Assembly (NCBI GenBank): GCA_900770865.1
Contig: CAAGLU010000372.1
Coordinates: 1-25,745 of the forward strand
Direction: 5' to 3'
DNA from: an uncultured Atopobiaceae bacterium
GTDB taxonomy: Bacteria; Actinomycetota; Coriobacteriia; Coriobacteriales; Atopobiaceae
DNA length: 25,745 bases
The notes beneath the pieces were generated by a model, which saw nothing but the letters and a program-made list of their open reading frames with translations, did not search any database and was not told the DNA's origin. The position numbers were made by a program, and so were the translations under genes. Positions 1 through 8,887 of the stretch are shown in pieces (within the stretch, counting starts at the first letter, position 1; each line of letters starts with the position of its first letter).

Positions 1-252
1 ACACGAGGCGACTCACTCGACCAGGTGCTGACGCTTGCGCGCCGCGCCGACGCCCTGGTCGCTCCGGGCGAAGGCTCCGAGCGCTATCGCCAGATGAAGG
101 GCGTTGCCCAGACGCACCTTCGAGAGCTAGCCGAGCGCCATCCAGACCAGGCGGAATGGCTTGTTAACGCACCCGCTGGAAGTGGCAGCCCCTCTCGTGC
201 CGGCGGCGCCTCCGGCATGCTGCGCAGGCTTCTCGGCAGACTCTCGCGATAG
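1..252 (+). CDS. C-terminal end of an unidentified protein (5' truncated by window)
   Basis: The frame is open from base 1 to a TAG at 250-252, giving 83 residues of a protein that begins outside the window. The visible part is hydrophilic and probably helical, with an Ala/Glu/Arg-rich stretch (AQTHLRELAERHPDQAEWL), then a Gly/Ser/Pro-rich linker and a basic amphipathic end (MLRRLLGRLSR). I recognise no family in this fragment. In Actinobacteria the gene upstream of rnj is often dapA, but these residues do not resemble a DapA C-terminus to me, so no function is assigned. Codon use looks like that of the neighbours, which supports real coding. It is separated from RNase J by about 235 bases holding a hairpin and a promoter candidate, so it is probably the last gene of its own unit. 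Confidence 0.6.
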   Translation, partial: TRGDSLDQVLTLARRADALVAPGEGSERYRQMKGVAQTHLRELAERHPDQAEWLVNAPAGSGSPSRAGGASGMLRRLLGRLSR

Positions 253-266
253 CACTCTTGAACGGC

Positions 267-288
267 AGGAGTGGTGCCCCCCACTTCT
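267..288 (+). terminator. Possible weak terminator hairpin after the first gene
   Basis: AGGAGTGG (267-274) pairs with CCACTTCT (281-288) around a six-base loop, giving eight pairs including one G-T wobble. It sits 15 bases after the stop codon. No T-run follows, so intrinsic termination is uncertain; it could equally protect the 3' end of the upstream mRNA. Confidence 0.3.
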
Positions 289-307
289 CCGCAATCATCG
301 TGGAGCC

Positions 308-337
308 TTACCACGTCTGGGCCGTCTTGGCTACAAT
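308..337 (+). promoter_or_regulatory. Candidate sigma-70-type promoter for rnj
   Basis: TTACCA (308-313) and TACAAT (332-337) are separated by 18 bases. The -10 element matches five of six consensus positions and the -35 four of six. Transcription would start near 344, leaving a leader of about 140 bases before the RNase J start. A small perfect hairpin (ACGGC-ATAC-GCCGT, 440-453) lies near the end of that leader, just upstream of the ribosome binding site. Confidence 0.4.
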
Positions 338-487
338 AGATTGGCTAGAGCACCAATGCGTTCGCCCAGCGGACATTGGAACACAAACCGTAGCTGTTGC
401 GGCTGGTGGCACACGGCCATCAGGACCGCTCACTAGATAACGGCATACGCCGTACGTATTGACCACGAGGAAAGGATTCCCCCAGCA

Positions 488-2152
488 ATGCCAAAGAAAG
501 AAACCGCCCTCAAGATCATCCCGCTTGGTGGTCTTGACGGGATCGGCAAGAACATGACCGTGTTCGAGTACGGAAACGACATGGTCATGATCGACGCCGG
601 CCTCATGTTCCCCGATGACGAGCAGCCTGGCATCGACCTCATCCTGCCCGACTACACCTACGTTCTGGAGAACGAGGACAAGCTGCGCGGCATTATCATC
701 ACCCACGGCCACGAGGACCACACGGGCGCCCTCCCGTACCTGCTGCAGGACCTCACGCACAAGGTGCCCATCTACTCCAGCAAGCTTACCCTTGGCATCA
801 TCGAGGGAAAGCTCGCCGAGCACAACATCAAGAGTCCCAAGTTCCGTGAGGTTCAGGACGGCTCGACCATAACCTTGGGTGCTTTCAACATCACGTTTTT
901 TGCCATGACGCACTCCATCCCGGCTGCGTTTGGCGTCTTCATGAACACGCCTGCGGGCAACGTCATGCACACCGGCGACTTCAAGCTCGACCAGACCCCC
1001 ATCGACGGCGTGCGTCCCAACTACGCTGCCATCAACAGGTTTGCTGCCGAGGGCGTCGACGTCCTGCTCTCCGACTCCACCAACGCCACACGCCCTGGCT
1101 TCACGCCGTCCGAGGCGGCCGTTGGGCCCGCGCTGCGCCACATCATCAAGAACGCACCCGGTCGCGTCTTCGTGGCCTCGTTCTCGAGCCACATCCACCG
1201 CCTGCAGCAGATCTGCGACGCCTCCGTGGCGGTTGGCCGCAAGGTCGTCGTGACGGGCCGCTCCATGGTCACCAACACCAAGGTGGCCCGGGAGCTTGGC
1301 TATCTGCGCATTGCCGACGAGAACATCATCGACGCATATGACCTCGAGAAGCTCCCGGACGAGCAGATCGTGGTCCTCTGCACGGGCAGCCAGGGCGAGC
1401 CCCTCTCGGCGCTTGCCCGCATGGCCAACGGCGAGCACAAGAGCCTCTCGATCCACGAGGGAGACACGGTCATCATCTCGGCCAACCCCATCCCGGGCAA
1501 CGAGAAGAGCGTCCAGGGCATCATCAACTCGCTCTCAAAGCTGGGCTGCGACATCTACGACAAGAGCCAGGCGCTCGTCCACGTCTCCGGCCACGGCTCG
1601 CAGGAGGAGCTCAAGCTCATGCTCGCCATGGTCAAGCCGCGCAACTTCATGCCGGTCCACGGCGAGGCCCAGCACCTGCGCGCCCACGCCAAGCTCGCGC
1701 AGCAGGTCGGCATTCCCGAGAAGAACATCTTCATCCTCGACAACGGCGACTCGCTTGAGGTTCGTCACGGCAAGGCCCGCCGCGGACCCTCGGTCGACTC
1801 CGGCGTGGTCTACGTCGACGGTCTGTCCATCACCGATGCCAACCCCGTGGTCCTGCGGGATCGCCAGCGCCTTGCGCAGGATGGCGTCATCACCTGCGTG
1901 GTTGTCATCCGCTCGAGGAACCACTCCGTCGACACCATCGACCTTTCTGGGCGAGGCGTCTCCTTCGCCACGGACGAGGTGCTCATGGACGATGCCCGAG
2001 CGCTCGTTCGCTCCCAGGTCGAGCGTCTCGAGAAGGGCAACGGTGCGAGCATTGACACCGTGCGCAAGGGCGTGAGAAACTCGCTTTCCAACTTCCTCTG
2101 GAGCAAGACGCACACGCGACCGATGGTGATACCGGTCGTGATGGAGGTCTAG
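488..2152 (+). CDS. rnj: Ribonuclease J
   Basis: This 554-residue protein has the normal length for RNase J, a zinc-dependent endonuclease and 5'-to-3' exonuclease that acts in mRNA decay and rRNA processing. The metallo-beta-lactamase motif HGHEDH is at residues 73-78, and further metal and active-site elements are visible (HTGDFK, SDSTNA, and PVHGEAQH near residue 395). The beta-CASP domain occupies the middle, and a C-terminal domain ends in VIPVVMEV. The ATG is preceded by a purine-rich site (GAGGAAAGGA). ftsK follows after four bases, as in other Actinobacteria, so the two are probably one transcript. The gene has its own leader of roughly 140 bases, which could host autoregulation, though nothing in the sequence proves that. 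RNase Y is encoded about 9.6 kb downstream. Confidence 0.97.
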   Translation: MPKKETALKIIPLGGLDGIGKNMTVFEYGNDMVMIDAGLMFPDDEQPGIDLILPDYTYVLENEDKLRGIIITHGHEDHTGALPYLLQDLTHKVPIYSSKLTLGIIEGKLAEHNIKSPKFREVQDGSTITLGAFNITFFAMTHSIPAAFGVFMNTPAGNVMHTGDFKLDQTPIDGVRPNYAAINRFAAEGVDVLLSDSTNATRPGFTPSEAAVGPALRHIIKNAPGRVFVASFSSHIHRLQQICDASVAVGRKVVVTGRSMVTNTKVARELGYLRIADENIIDAYDLEKLPDEQIVVLCTGSQGEPLSALARMANGEHKSLSIHEGDTVIISANPIPGNEKSVQGIINSLSKLGCDIYDKSQALVHVSGHGSQEELKLMLAMVKPRNFMPVHGEAQHLRAHAKLAQQVGIPEKNIFILDNGDSLEVRHGKARRGPSVDSGVVYVDGLSITDANPVVLRDRQRLAQDGVITCVVVIRSRNHSVDTIDLSGRGVSFATDEVLMDDARALVRSQVERLEKGNGASIDTVRKGVRNSLSNFLWSKTHTRPMVIPVVMEV

Positions 2153-2156
2153 GCAC

Positions 2157-4673
2157 ATGCCCTCAAATCGCAGATCAAACGCAGCAGACAAGGCAGCAAA
2201 GAAGGGGTCAAACTCGCGGGGTGCCGGCTCGCGCCAGGCGGCGCGCGGCCGGGGCTCGGCCGAGAAGGCCTCTCAGGGCCTCTCGTCAACGCAGAACGAC
2301 ATCCTCGGCGTGATTCTGGCCGTGGTTGCCGTTGCCATGTTCGTCTCGCTGGTTGCCCCGTCCTCGGCTATCGTGACGAGTACAGTTGGACACCTGCTCA
2401 CGCAGGGCTTTGGCGCTGGCGCCATCCTCGTGCCCATAGCGCTCTTCATCTTTGCGTGCACGTTCTTCATGGATGAGGACGGGCCAATTTCCGGGCGTGT
2501 GGCGGGTGGCCTCGTGCTCATTGTGCTTGCCGTCCTCGCCCAGCTCTCGCTTAACCAGCCTGGCGTTGCCGAGAATCCCGCCGCTGCCCTTGCCGAGCCC
2601 GCGCTCGAGTCTGCCGGCGGATACGTGGGAGGGTTCGTTGCCTTCCTGCTCGTCCAGCTCGTGGGCGTAATCGTGGGCAACGTGGTCCTGGTGGGCGTCA
2701 TCATTGCTGGTGCTGTGGTCTGCGGGTTCTCGATCTCCGGAGCTGTGTCAAAGATTCACCTGCGCGCGCAGGAGGCGTCCGAGAATCGCCGCATCGCTCG
2801 TGAAGAGCGCGCGGCCGAGCGTGACGCGGCTCGCGAGGCCGCCCTTCCTGTGGCGCAGGCTGCAGGCGCTGCCTCCGGCCGCACTCAGGGATCTCTCTTT
2901 GACGAGACCGGCGAGGGAGAGACATCGTTCATCGGCACGCGCAAGACGAGCGTCCTGCGACGCGGCCGTGCTAAGAAGGCGGATGCCTCTGTTGCCACCG
3001 CCGACGGGGGAGAGAAGGATGCCGGCGCCACAACGCTTCTCGATGCGGCGCCTACTACGCTGCTTGACAACCCTGCGAAGGCGACAAAGACCTCCAAGGC
3101 ACGCACTTCTCGCAGCACCAAGGACAAGGAGGCAACTCCCGCGTTTCTCGCCGGTCACACCTCTGCAGCAAAGCCCGCACCTGCGCCCGCGCCGTCCAAC
3201 AGCGAGGACGGTAAGGAGCTCCCACCCGCAGACATGCTCAAGGTGAATCCCAACTCCGGCGTGAGCGCCGAGTCGGACGAGGAGCTCTCCTCTGTTGCGG
3301 CTAAGCTCCAGGGCACGCTCGAGGAGTTTGGTCTCACTTCGCGCGTGGTCGGGTGGGTTGCCGGCCCCTCCGTCACCACCTTTAAGATCGAGATGGGCGA
3401 GGGCGAGCGCGTGAGCAAGATCACAAACCTCCAGGACGACATCGCGCTCTCGCTGGCCTCGCGCTCGGTGCGCATCTTTGCGCCCATTCCGGGCACCTCA
3501 CTTGTGGGCATCGAGATTCCCAACAAGACAACGCAGCCTGTCTACCTGGGAGACGTCCTTCCCTACGTCAAGGGAGGTCCGCTCGAGGCGGCGTTTGGCC
3601 GCGATTCCGAGGGCAACCCCGTGGTGGTAGACATTGCCGGACTTCCGCACCTTCTGGTTGCGGGAACCACGGGCTCTGGTAAGTCTGTGCTGCTCAACAG
3701 TATTGTCATGACCATCCTCATGCGCGCCACGCCCGAGGAGGTCCGTCTCATCATGGTGGACCCCAAGCGCGTCGAGTTCACGTACTACGCCGGCCTGCCG
3801 CACCTTTACGTTCCCGTGGTGACCGAGCCCAACAAGGCTGCGAGCGCGCTGTCCTGGGGCGTCACCGAGATGGAGCGCCGCCTCAAGGTCTTCGAGCACT
3901 ACAAGGTCCGCGACATCAAGTCCTACAACCGTGACGTCGATGGCGGCAAGTATGCCGACATGGAGAACCCTCCCAAGCACATGCCGTACTTCGTCATTGT
4001 TATCGACGAGCTCTCTGACCTCATGATGGTCGCCGGCAAGGACGTCGAGGCCTCGATCGTGCGCATAGCCCAGCTGGGGCGCGCTGCTGGCATCCACCTC
4101 ATCGTTGCCACGCAGCGCCCCTCGGCAGACGTCGTGACGGGCCTCATCAAGGCTAACATCGACAACCGCGTGGCACTCTCGGTCGATAACGGCATGAACT
4201 CTCGCATCATCCTCGACCAGACAGGTGCTGAGCGCCTTCTTGGCCATGGTGACATGCTCTACAAGCTCCGCGGCTCTCGTCCCAGGCGTGCCCAGGGTTG
4301 CTTCGTCTCGGAGGAGGAGGTCGAGCACGTGGTGGACTTCATTAAGGAGCACCACGACACCGACTATCACGACGACATCCTTACTGCCGTCTCGCCCGTC
4401 ACCCCTGGTAGTCCGAGCGAGGCATCTGCCCCTGCCGACGACCCCCTTCTCTGGGAGGCGGCTGACATCGTTGTGAACTCTCAGCTGGGTTCTACCTCCA
4501 GCCTTCAGCGAGCCCTCTCGGTGGGGTACGCTAGGGCGGGAAGAATCATGGACATGCTCGAGAACAAGGGTGTCGTGGGGCCCGCCAACGGCTCGAAGCC
4601 GCGTGACGTCCTTCTCGACAAGGAGGGCCTCGAAGACCTCAAGGCCGCCGAGCAGGATTTTGAGGAGGTGTAG
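2157..4673 (+). CDS. ftsK: DNA translocase FtsK/SpoIIIE
   Basis: This 838-residue septal DNA pump clears the chromosome from the division site and activates XerCD recombination at dif. About 45 basic, Gly/Ser-rich residues come first. Four membrane segments follow, near residues 47-70, 80-103, 112-133 and 155-190. Then comes a long Ala/Lys/Thr-rich linker to about residue 350. The alpha/beta motor domain carries Walker A GTTGSGKS at 503-510 and Walker B FVIVIDELSDLMM near 612. A winged-helix gamma domain lies at the C-terminus (LQRALSVGYARAGRIMDMLE), which in characterised FtsK reads oriented DNA sequences. The ATG lies four bases after the rnj stop, and GAGGTCTAGG in that junction can act as ribosome binding site. 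rodZ follows after six bases, so division and shape functions are co-expressed. Confidence 0.97.
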   Translation: MPSNRRSNAADKAAKKGSNSRGAGSRQAARGRGSAEKASQGLSSTQNDILGVILAVVAVAMFVSLVAPSSAIVTSTVGHLLTQGFGAGAILVPIALFIFACTFFMDEDGPISGRVAGGLVLIVLAVLAQLSLNQPGVAENPAAALAEPALESAGGYVGGFVAFLLVQLVGVIVGNVVLVGVIIAGAVVCGFSISGAVSKIHLRAQEASENRRIAREERAAERDAAREAALPVAQAAGAASGRTQGSLFDETGEGETSFIGTRKTSVLRRGRAKKADASVATADGGEKDAGATTLLDAAPTTLLDNPAKATKTSKARTSRSTKDKEATPAFLAGHTSAAKPAPAPAPSNSEDGKELPPADMLKVNPNSGVSAESDEELSSVAAKLQGTLEEFGLTSRVVGWVAGPSVTTFKIEMGEGERVSKITNLQDDIALSLASRSVRIFAPIPGTSLVGIEIPNKTTQPVYLGDVLPYVKGGPLEAAFGRDSEGNPVVVDIAGLPHLLVAGTTGSGKSVLLNSIVMTILMRATPEEVRLIMVDPKRVEFTYYAGLPHLYVPVVTEPNKAASALSWGVTEMERRLKVFEHYKVRDIKSYNRDVDGGKYADMENPPKHMPYFVIVIDELSDLMMVAGKDVEASIVRIAQLGRAAGIHLIVATQRPSADVVTGLIKANIDNRVALSVDNGMNSRIILDQTGAERLLGHGDMLYKLRGSRPRRAQGCFVSEEEVEHVVDFIKEHHDTDYHDDILTAVSPVTPGSPSEASAPADDPLLWEAADIVVNSQLGSTSSLQRALSVGYARAGRIMDMLENKGVVGPANGSKPRDVLLDKEGLEDLKAAEQDFEEV

Positions 4674-4679
4674 CCCGCC

Positions 4680-6341
4680 ATGCCGTCGCGTCCGCGCTTC
4701 AGCGAGATGCTTCTCGACCGCCGTCGCCAGCTCGGCCTCACGGTGGGGCAGGCCTCGCAGGTCCTGAAGCTCAAGGAGCAGGTCCTCATTGCCTTTGAGG
4801 AGGGGGACTTCGACAACATTCCCCAGAGCGGCTACGCCCAGGGTATGCTTTCCTCGTATGCGCGTTATCTTGGCCTCAACCCGCGCGAGATCGTGGACCT
4901 CTTCCAGGAGGAGCTCTACGAGCACGTGCACGGTACCTCCTCGCATGAGCTGCGCCGCCGCACGCGCGATACCCAGTCTGGCCGTGGCGTTCAGGGCTAC
5001 GACGTCGTGAACGAGGCAGAGTCCCGTCCCAAGGCATACGTGCAGTACCGTGGGCTCCTTCCCACCTCCGGAGGACCTGCGGGTGACATGGGGGCTTTTG
5101 CCACCACCTCGGGTCCCAGGCCGCGTACCCCGTCATCGGTGCCCCTTGCCGGATCGAGCTACCCCACATCATCCCGGAGCCAGTCTCCCTCGTACTCGCA
5201 TGCCGAATATGTCTACGGAAGGCCGTACAACGCCACCTCGGAGCGCGAAGAATACCGTGAGCGTGAGAGGGACCGCTATGCCTCTCGGCAGCGTGGAAGG
5301 TATGCGCAGCAGAGGCGTCGCGTTGACGATCCCGCAAACCGGCTCCTTCGCGAGGGACAGAACGGCGTCGAGGAGCGACGCGAGACCGCCCGTGCCTATC
5401 GGCGTGACTCCTCTCGGGCCCAGCGTCTCTACGAGCGCGACAATGTGAGCACCAGGAGCGTCCGTGCCGGAGAGTATACCGATGACCTCCGCTACGACGA
5501 TGGAGCCAGGCCCTATGACCGCGCGTCTACCATCTCGGGACGTCGCTCGTCGAGAAACATCGCCAGCGTTGACAGGCCAAATGTGCGCCGCCGCTCTGAG
5601 GGGCAACGCGGCAGGATCCCCGGTGGCTCTCGCGGCCATAGTGGGCAGGACCGTCGCACCACGCTGCTCGTGATCTGCGCCCTTGCGCTGGCGCTCACGC
5701 TCATCCTGGTCTTCTCGATTCGCTCGTGCGTGAGCAGCAGGTCGACTACCTCACAGGAGTCGAAGACCACCGTGCCCGTAAGCACGACCTCCACGGACTC
5801 GTCCTCGAGCGACACGGGCTCGACCGATTCCTCGTCGACGCAGACAACAACGACTACGACGGATACCACTACGTCGACGGATGGCTCTTCTACTACCGAC
5901 GTGTCTTCTTCCGACTCCTCGGCCTCTACCGAGACCGTGGTCACGGTTTCTGTTGCCAGCGGTGAGACCTCATGGCTCGAGATCACCAATGACGGCACAA
6001 GCGAGGAGGCGAGTACGGTTACGGGGCCCTGGGAGCAGAGCTACACCGTGACCGACTCCATCACCATTCGCGCAGGCAATCCCGGCGTGGTTACCGTCAC
6101 CGAGAACGGCACGCAGAAGAGCTTCGACTCTAGGGCCTCTGGCATCGGGTCCCTCACCATCAAGGGGACGCCAGCCACCACCGACGGAAGCTCGACGGAC
6201 ACCACGACGGGTACTACAACGGGGACCTCGAGCACCAGCACCACGGGCAGCTCGAGTGCGTCTGGCTCGCAGACGTCGACCGGTAGCACCACGACGTCAT
6301 CCACGTCGTCTGGTACCACCGGCACTACCAAGAGCAACTAG
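4680..6341 (+). CDS. rodZ: RodZ-like cell-shape protein with a long basic linker and Ser/Thr-rich tail
   Basis: This is a 553-residue membrane protein with RodZ domain order. An N-terminal helix-turn-helix of the HTH_25 type lies at about residues 4-76 (LTVGQASQVLKLKEQVLIAF, then GYAQGMLSSYARYLGL). In studied bacteria that domain contacts the MreB/elongasome or cytoskeletal machinery. Residues 80-322 form a low-complexity Arg/Tyr/Ser-rich cytoplasmic linker. One membrane helix lies at about 327-348. A Ser/Thr-rich stretch (352-412) follows, then a beta-rich RodZ C-terminal (DUF4115-like) domain at about 413-496 (TSWLEITNDG ... SIGSLTIKG-type strands), and finally a second Ser/Thr/Gly tail to 553. 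It is much longer than the roughly 300-residue family norm. The start is set by GAGGAGGTG at the ftsK end. The family call is good; partners in this organism are inferred. Confidence 0.8.
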   Translation: MPSRPRFSEMLLDRRRQLGLTVGQASQVLKLKEQVLIAFEEGDFDNIPQSGYAQGMLSSYARYLGLNPREIVDLFQEELYEHVHGTSSHELRRRTRDTQSGRGVQGYDVVNEAESRPKAYVQYRGLLPTSGGPAGDMGAFATTSGPRPRTPSSVPLAGSSYPTSSRSQSPSYSHAEYVYGRPYNATSEREEYRERERDRYASRQRGRYAQQRRRVDDPANRLLREGQNGVEERRETARAYRRDSSRAQRLYERDNVSTRSVRAGEYTDDLRYDDGARPYDRASTISGRRSSRNIASVDRPNVRRRSEGQRGRIPGGSRGHSGQDRRTTLLVICALALALTLILVFSIRSCVSSRSTTSQESKTTVPVSTTSTDSSSSDTGSTDSSSTQTTTTTTDTTTSTDGSSTTDVSSSDSSASTETVVTVSVASGETSWLEITNDGTSEEASTVTGPWEQSYTVTDSITIRAGNPGVVTVTENGTQKSFDSRASGIGSLTIKGTPATTDGSSTDTTTGTTTGTSSTSTTGSSSASGSQTSTGSTTTSSTSSGTTGTTKSN

Positions 6342-6344
6342 GTA

Positions 6345-6366
6345 ATGGGGCCTTGAAGGGGCCCAT
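6345..6366 (+). other. Hairpin between rodZ and yajQ
   Basis: ATGGGGCC (6345-6352) pairs with GGCCCAT (6360-6366), with one bulged G and a seven-base loop. It has no T-run, so I regard it as a processing or stability element at best, not a firm terminator. Confidence 0.25.
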
Positions 6367-6426
6367 GGTTGAGAAATGCCTTGGCGCGACCGGGAGGGAC
6401 GCGCGGCGGGCAGGGGAGGATGACGC

Positions 6427-6924
6427 ATGGCCAAGGATTCCAGCTTCGACGTGGTCTCGACTGTCGACATGCAGGAGGTCGACAACGCCTACCAGCAGGC
6501 GACCCGAGAGATTGCCCAGCGCTACGACCTCAAGGGTACGGGAGCGTCTCTTACCCTCGCCAAGGGCGAGGGCGTGTTCACGGTGGAGGCTCCGTCAGAG
6601 TTCGTCGCGGGTCAGGTGCGTGACATCCTGGGATCCAAGCTCGTTAAGCGCGGCGTTGACCTCACTGCCCTGCGTTGGGACAAGGTGCAGGCTGCCTCGG
6701 GCATGAGCGTGCGTCAGCAGGGGCACCTTGTCCAGGGCATCGACGCCGAGCTGGCCAAGAGGATTTCCAAGGATATCCGTGACTCCAAGCTCAAGGCAAA
6801 GGCTACCATCGAGGGTGACAAGCTTCGCGTAAGCTCTCCCTCCAAAGACGCGCTGCAGCAGGTCATCGCCCTGCTTCGCGGCAACGACTACGGTCAGCCC
6901 CTCCAGTACGTCAACTACCGATAA
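6427..6924 (+). CDS. yajQ: YajQ family nucleotide-binding protein (DUF520)
   Basis: The 165-residue product has the full YajQ length. It carries the family opening (SSFDVVSTVDMQEVDNAYQQ) and the closing motif (PLQYVNYR). The fold is two ferredoxin-like domains. Members have been reported to bind tRNA and nucleotides, and some Xanthomonas homologues bind cyclic di-GMP. The ligand of this one cannot be read from sequence. The ATG follows a strong GGGGAGGA at seven bases' distance. It starts 85 bases after rodZ and ends nine bases before rimO, so it belongs to the same plus-strand run. The protein should be soluble and cytoplasmic, with no signal or membrane segment. Confidence 0.93.
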   Translation: MAKDSSFDVVSTVDMQEVDNAYQQATREIAQRYDLKGTGASLTLAKGEGVFTVEAPSEFVAGQVRDILGSKLVKRGVDLTALRWDKVQAASGMSVRQQGHLVQGIDAELAKRISKDIRDSKLKAKATIEGDKLRVSSPSKDALQQVIALLRGNDYGQPLQYVNYR

Positions 6925-6933
6925 GGTCAACTT

Positions 6934-8271
6934 ATGCCAAGCATTCTCTTCATCACCCGTGGGTGCGCCAAGAACGAGGTAGACACCGACCGCATGCGCG
7001 CCCTGCTCCTCGGCGCCGGCTACGACGAGACGGACGACCCCGATAAGGCCGACCTCGCGCTTATCAACACCTGCTCCTTTCTCGTCTCGGCCACGCAGGA
7101 GTCGCTCGATACCACCCTCGAGATTGCGCAGCAGGAAAAGGACGAGGGTCGTACCCTCCCCATCGTGATGTGCGGCTGCGTGCCGTCCCGCTATGGTGCC
7201 CCCCTTGCGGATGAGCTTCCGGAGGTTTCGGCCTTCGTTAACGCTGATGACGAGGATGGGATTGTTAGCGTTGTGGATGACGTGCTGGGCCTTGAGCGCG
7301 ACGTTGCACCTGGCGTTCCCCAGGGCGTCCTGCGTACCGTGGACGGCGCGAGTGCGTATGTGAAGATCTCCGAGGGCTGCGACAGGTTCTGCGCGTTCTG
7401 CGCCATCCCGTACATTCGCGGGCGCTACCACTCCCGTGATGCCCGCGAGATCTGCGACGAGGTTCGCTCGCTCATGGAGGGCGGCGTGCGCGAGGTCGTG
7501 CTCATTGGGCAAGACACCGGCATCTGGGGCTCAGACCTTGATGAGCCCCGTACCCTGGCTTCGCTCCTTCGCCAGGTTGCCGAGGTCGTGCGTCCCTACG
7601 GTGGCTGGGTGCGCGTTCTCTACCTGCAGCCCGAGGGCATGACCGAGGAGCTCGTCTCCACAATTCGTGACGTTCCCGAGGTGCTGCCCTACATCGACAT
7701 TCCCATTCAGCACTGCTCGGCTACCGTGCTCGAGCGCATGGGCCGCAAGGGGTCGGCAGAGGAGTTCTCCGCCCTCTTTGCGCACCTGCGCAAGGAGATT
7801 CCTGACATGGTGCTCCGCACGACGGCCATGGCGGGCTTCCCAGGCGAGACGGATGAGGAGGCGCAGGAGCTGCTCGACTTCCTTCAGGACGAGGAGTTCG
7901 ACTACTGCTCCGTGTTTACCTACTCGCCCGAGGAGGGCACGCGGGCTGCTGCCATGCCCGACCAGGTGCCCGACGAGGTCAAACTCGAGCGCACGCAGCG
8001 CCTCATCGACCTCACGGAGCAGCTTGGCTTTGCGGCTGCCGAGAGGCACGTTGGCGAGCGCGTGCGCGTCATCATCGACGGCGTTGAGGAGGGCCCCGAC
8101 GGCACGGAGTTCATTGGCCACGCATGGTTCCAGGCACCCGATTCCGATGGCGTTGTCCACATCGAGAGCGGGGATCTTGCCGTTGGTGACGTTGTGACCT
8201 GCAATCTTGTCGACTCCTTCACCTATGACCTCGTGGGCGAGCTTGTCGATGACGAGGAGGGCGCTCGATGA
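6934..8271 (+). CDS. rimO: Ribosomal protein S12 methylthiotransferase RimO
   Basis: This 445-residue radical SAM enzyme adds a methylthio group to the conserved aspartate of ribosomal protein S12. The N-terminal MTTase domain supplies three cluster cysteines (RGCAKNEVD, NTCSF, MCGC). The radical SAM motif CDRFCAFC places C149, C153 and C156 on the second 4Fe-4S cluster. A C-terminal TRAM-like domain (about 380-440) would bind substrate. RimO is favoured over MiaB by the RGCAKNEVD opening and the NTCSFLVSATQESLDT stretch, and by the presence of a separate, clearer MiaB gene at 14921-16294. Its ribosome binding site is AAGGT eight bases before the ATG. The stop overlaps the pgsA start by four bases (ATGA), implying coupled translation. 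Confidence 0.95.
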   Translation: MPSILFITRGCAKNEVDTDRMRALLLGAGYDETDDPDKADLALINTCSFLVSATQESLDTTLEIAQQEKDEGRTLPIVMCGCVPSRYGAPLADELPEVSAFVNADDEDGIVSVVDDVLGLERDVAPGVPQGVLRTVDGASAYVKISEGCDRFCAFCAIPYIRGRYHSRDAREICDEVRSLMEGGVREVVLIGQDTGIWGSDLDEPRTLASLLRQVAEVVRPYGGWVRVLYLQPEGMTEELVSTIRDVPEVLPYIDIPIQHCSATVLERMGRKGSAEEFSALFAHLRKEIPDMVLRTTAMAGFPGETDEEAQELLDFLQDEEFDYCSVFTYSPEEGTRAAAMPDQVPDEVKLERTQRLIDLTEQLGFAAAERHVGERVRVIIDGVEEGPDGTEFIGHAWFQAPDSDGVVHIESGDLAVGDVVTCNLVDSFTYDLVGELVDDEEGAR

Positions 8272-8885
8272 GCCCTGCTGCGTCCAAGGGAGGTGGCGGC
8301 ACGACGTCTTCCATTTGGACTCCCGCCAACGTTGTTACCTGCGTCCGCGTTGTGGCCGTGCCTCTGTGGCTCCTTGTTGCTGAGTTCTCTCCCGCGGCTG
8401 GCACGGGCTCTGCGTGGTCTCTCGGCGTTTTTCTCTTCTTTGTGGTGCTCTCTCTCACAGATAAGCTCGACGGTTATCTTGCGCGGAGCAGGAACGAGGT
8501 CACAACATTTGGTAAGTTCCTGGACCCCATCGCTGACAAGCTCGTTGTGGTGGTTGCCCTGTGCTTCCTCCTCGAGCGCGGTGAGGTCTCCTCATGGGTG
8601 CTTCTCGTGATTGTCGCGCGTGAGTTCCTCGTGTCGGGTCTGCGCATGGTCGTGGCGTCGGCTGGCACCGTGATTGCGGCATCGCCTCTGGGCAAGGGCA
8701 AGACTGCTGTCACGATGGTTGCAATCTCGGCTTTGCTTCTGGCTATGGCGCTTCCCGCAGGCAGCGTCTCGGGTGGGTTCGAGCTCTTGGGGCAGATTCT
8801 CATGGTCGTTGCCGTGGTGCTTACGGCATGGTCCGGCATTGATTACTTCGTGAAGTCGTGGTCCTACATCGTTGGGAAGCGATAG
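8268..8885 (+). CDS. pgsA: CDP-diacylglycerol--glycerol-3-phosphate 3-phosphatidyltransferase
   Basis: This 205-residue membrane enzyme makes phosphatidylglycerol phosphate from CDP-diacylglycerol and glycerol-3-phosphate, the committed step to phosphatidylglycerol and cardiolipin. The CDP-alcohol phosphotransferase motif D-G-x2-A-R-x8-G-x3-D-x3-D is complete (DGYLAR, then FGKFLDPIAD, roughly residues 67-90). Hydrophobic segments before and after it fit a six-helix membrane protein, including TWSGIDYFVKSW-like residues at the end. The ATG overlaps the rimO stop, with GAGGAGG eight bases upstream. In mycobacteria a pgsA paralogue also sits between ftsK and recA, so the position is conserved. 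Confidence 0.94.
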   Translation: MSPAASKGGGGTTSSIWTPANVVTCVRVVAVPLWLLVAEFSPAAGTGSAWSLGVFLFFVVLSLTDKLDGYLARSRNEVTTFGKFLDPIADKLVVVVALCFLLERGEVSSWVLLVIVAREFLVSGLRMVVASAGTVIAASPLGKGKTAVTMVAISALLLAMALPAGSVSGGFELLGQILMVVAVVLTAWSGIDYFVKSWSYIVGKR

Positions 8886-8887
8886 GC

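Noticed and set aside
338..420. Possible tRNA-like or small RNA gene in the rnj leader
   Set aside because: No cloverleaf, T-loop or acceptor pairing can be drawn; it reads as an ordinary leader.
308..1456. Long minus-strand open frame opposite RNase J
   Set aside because: It is a high-GC antisense shadow of the RNase J gene: composition is Val/Asp/Gly/His-biased, with no recognisable motif or ribosome binding site. Similar shadows opposite ftsK (3498-4946), rny (11819-13507) and others were rejected for the same reason.
5726..5965. Alternate-frame open reading frame within the rodZ Ser/Thr region
   Set aside because: It arises from the repetitive ACG/TCG codons of rodZ read in another frame; no start signal or motif supports it.
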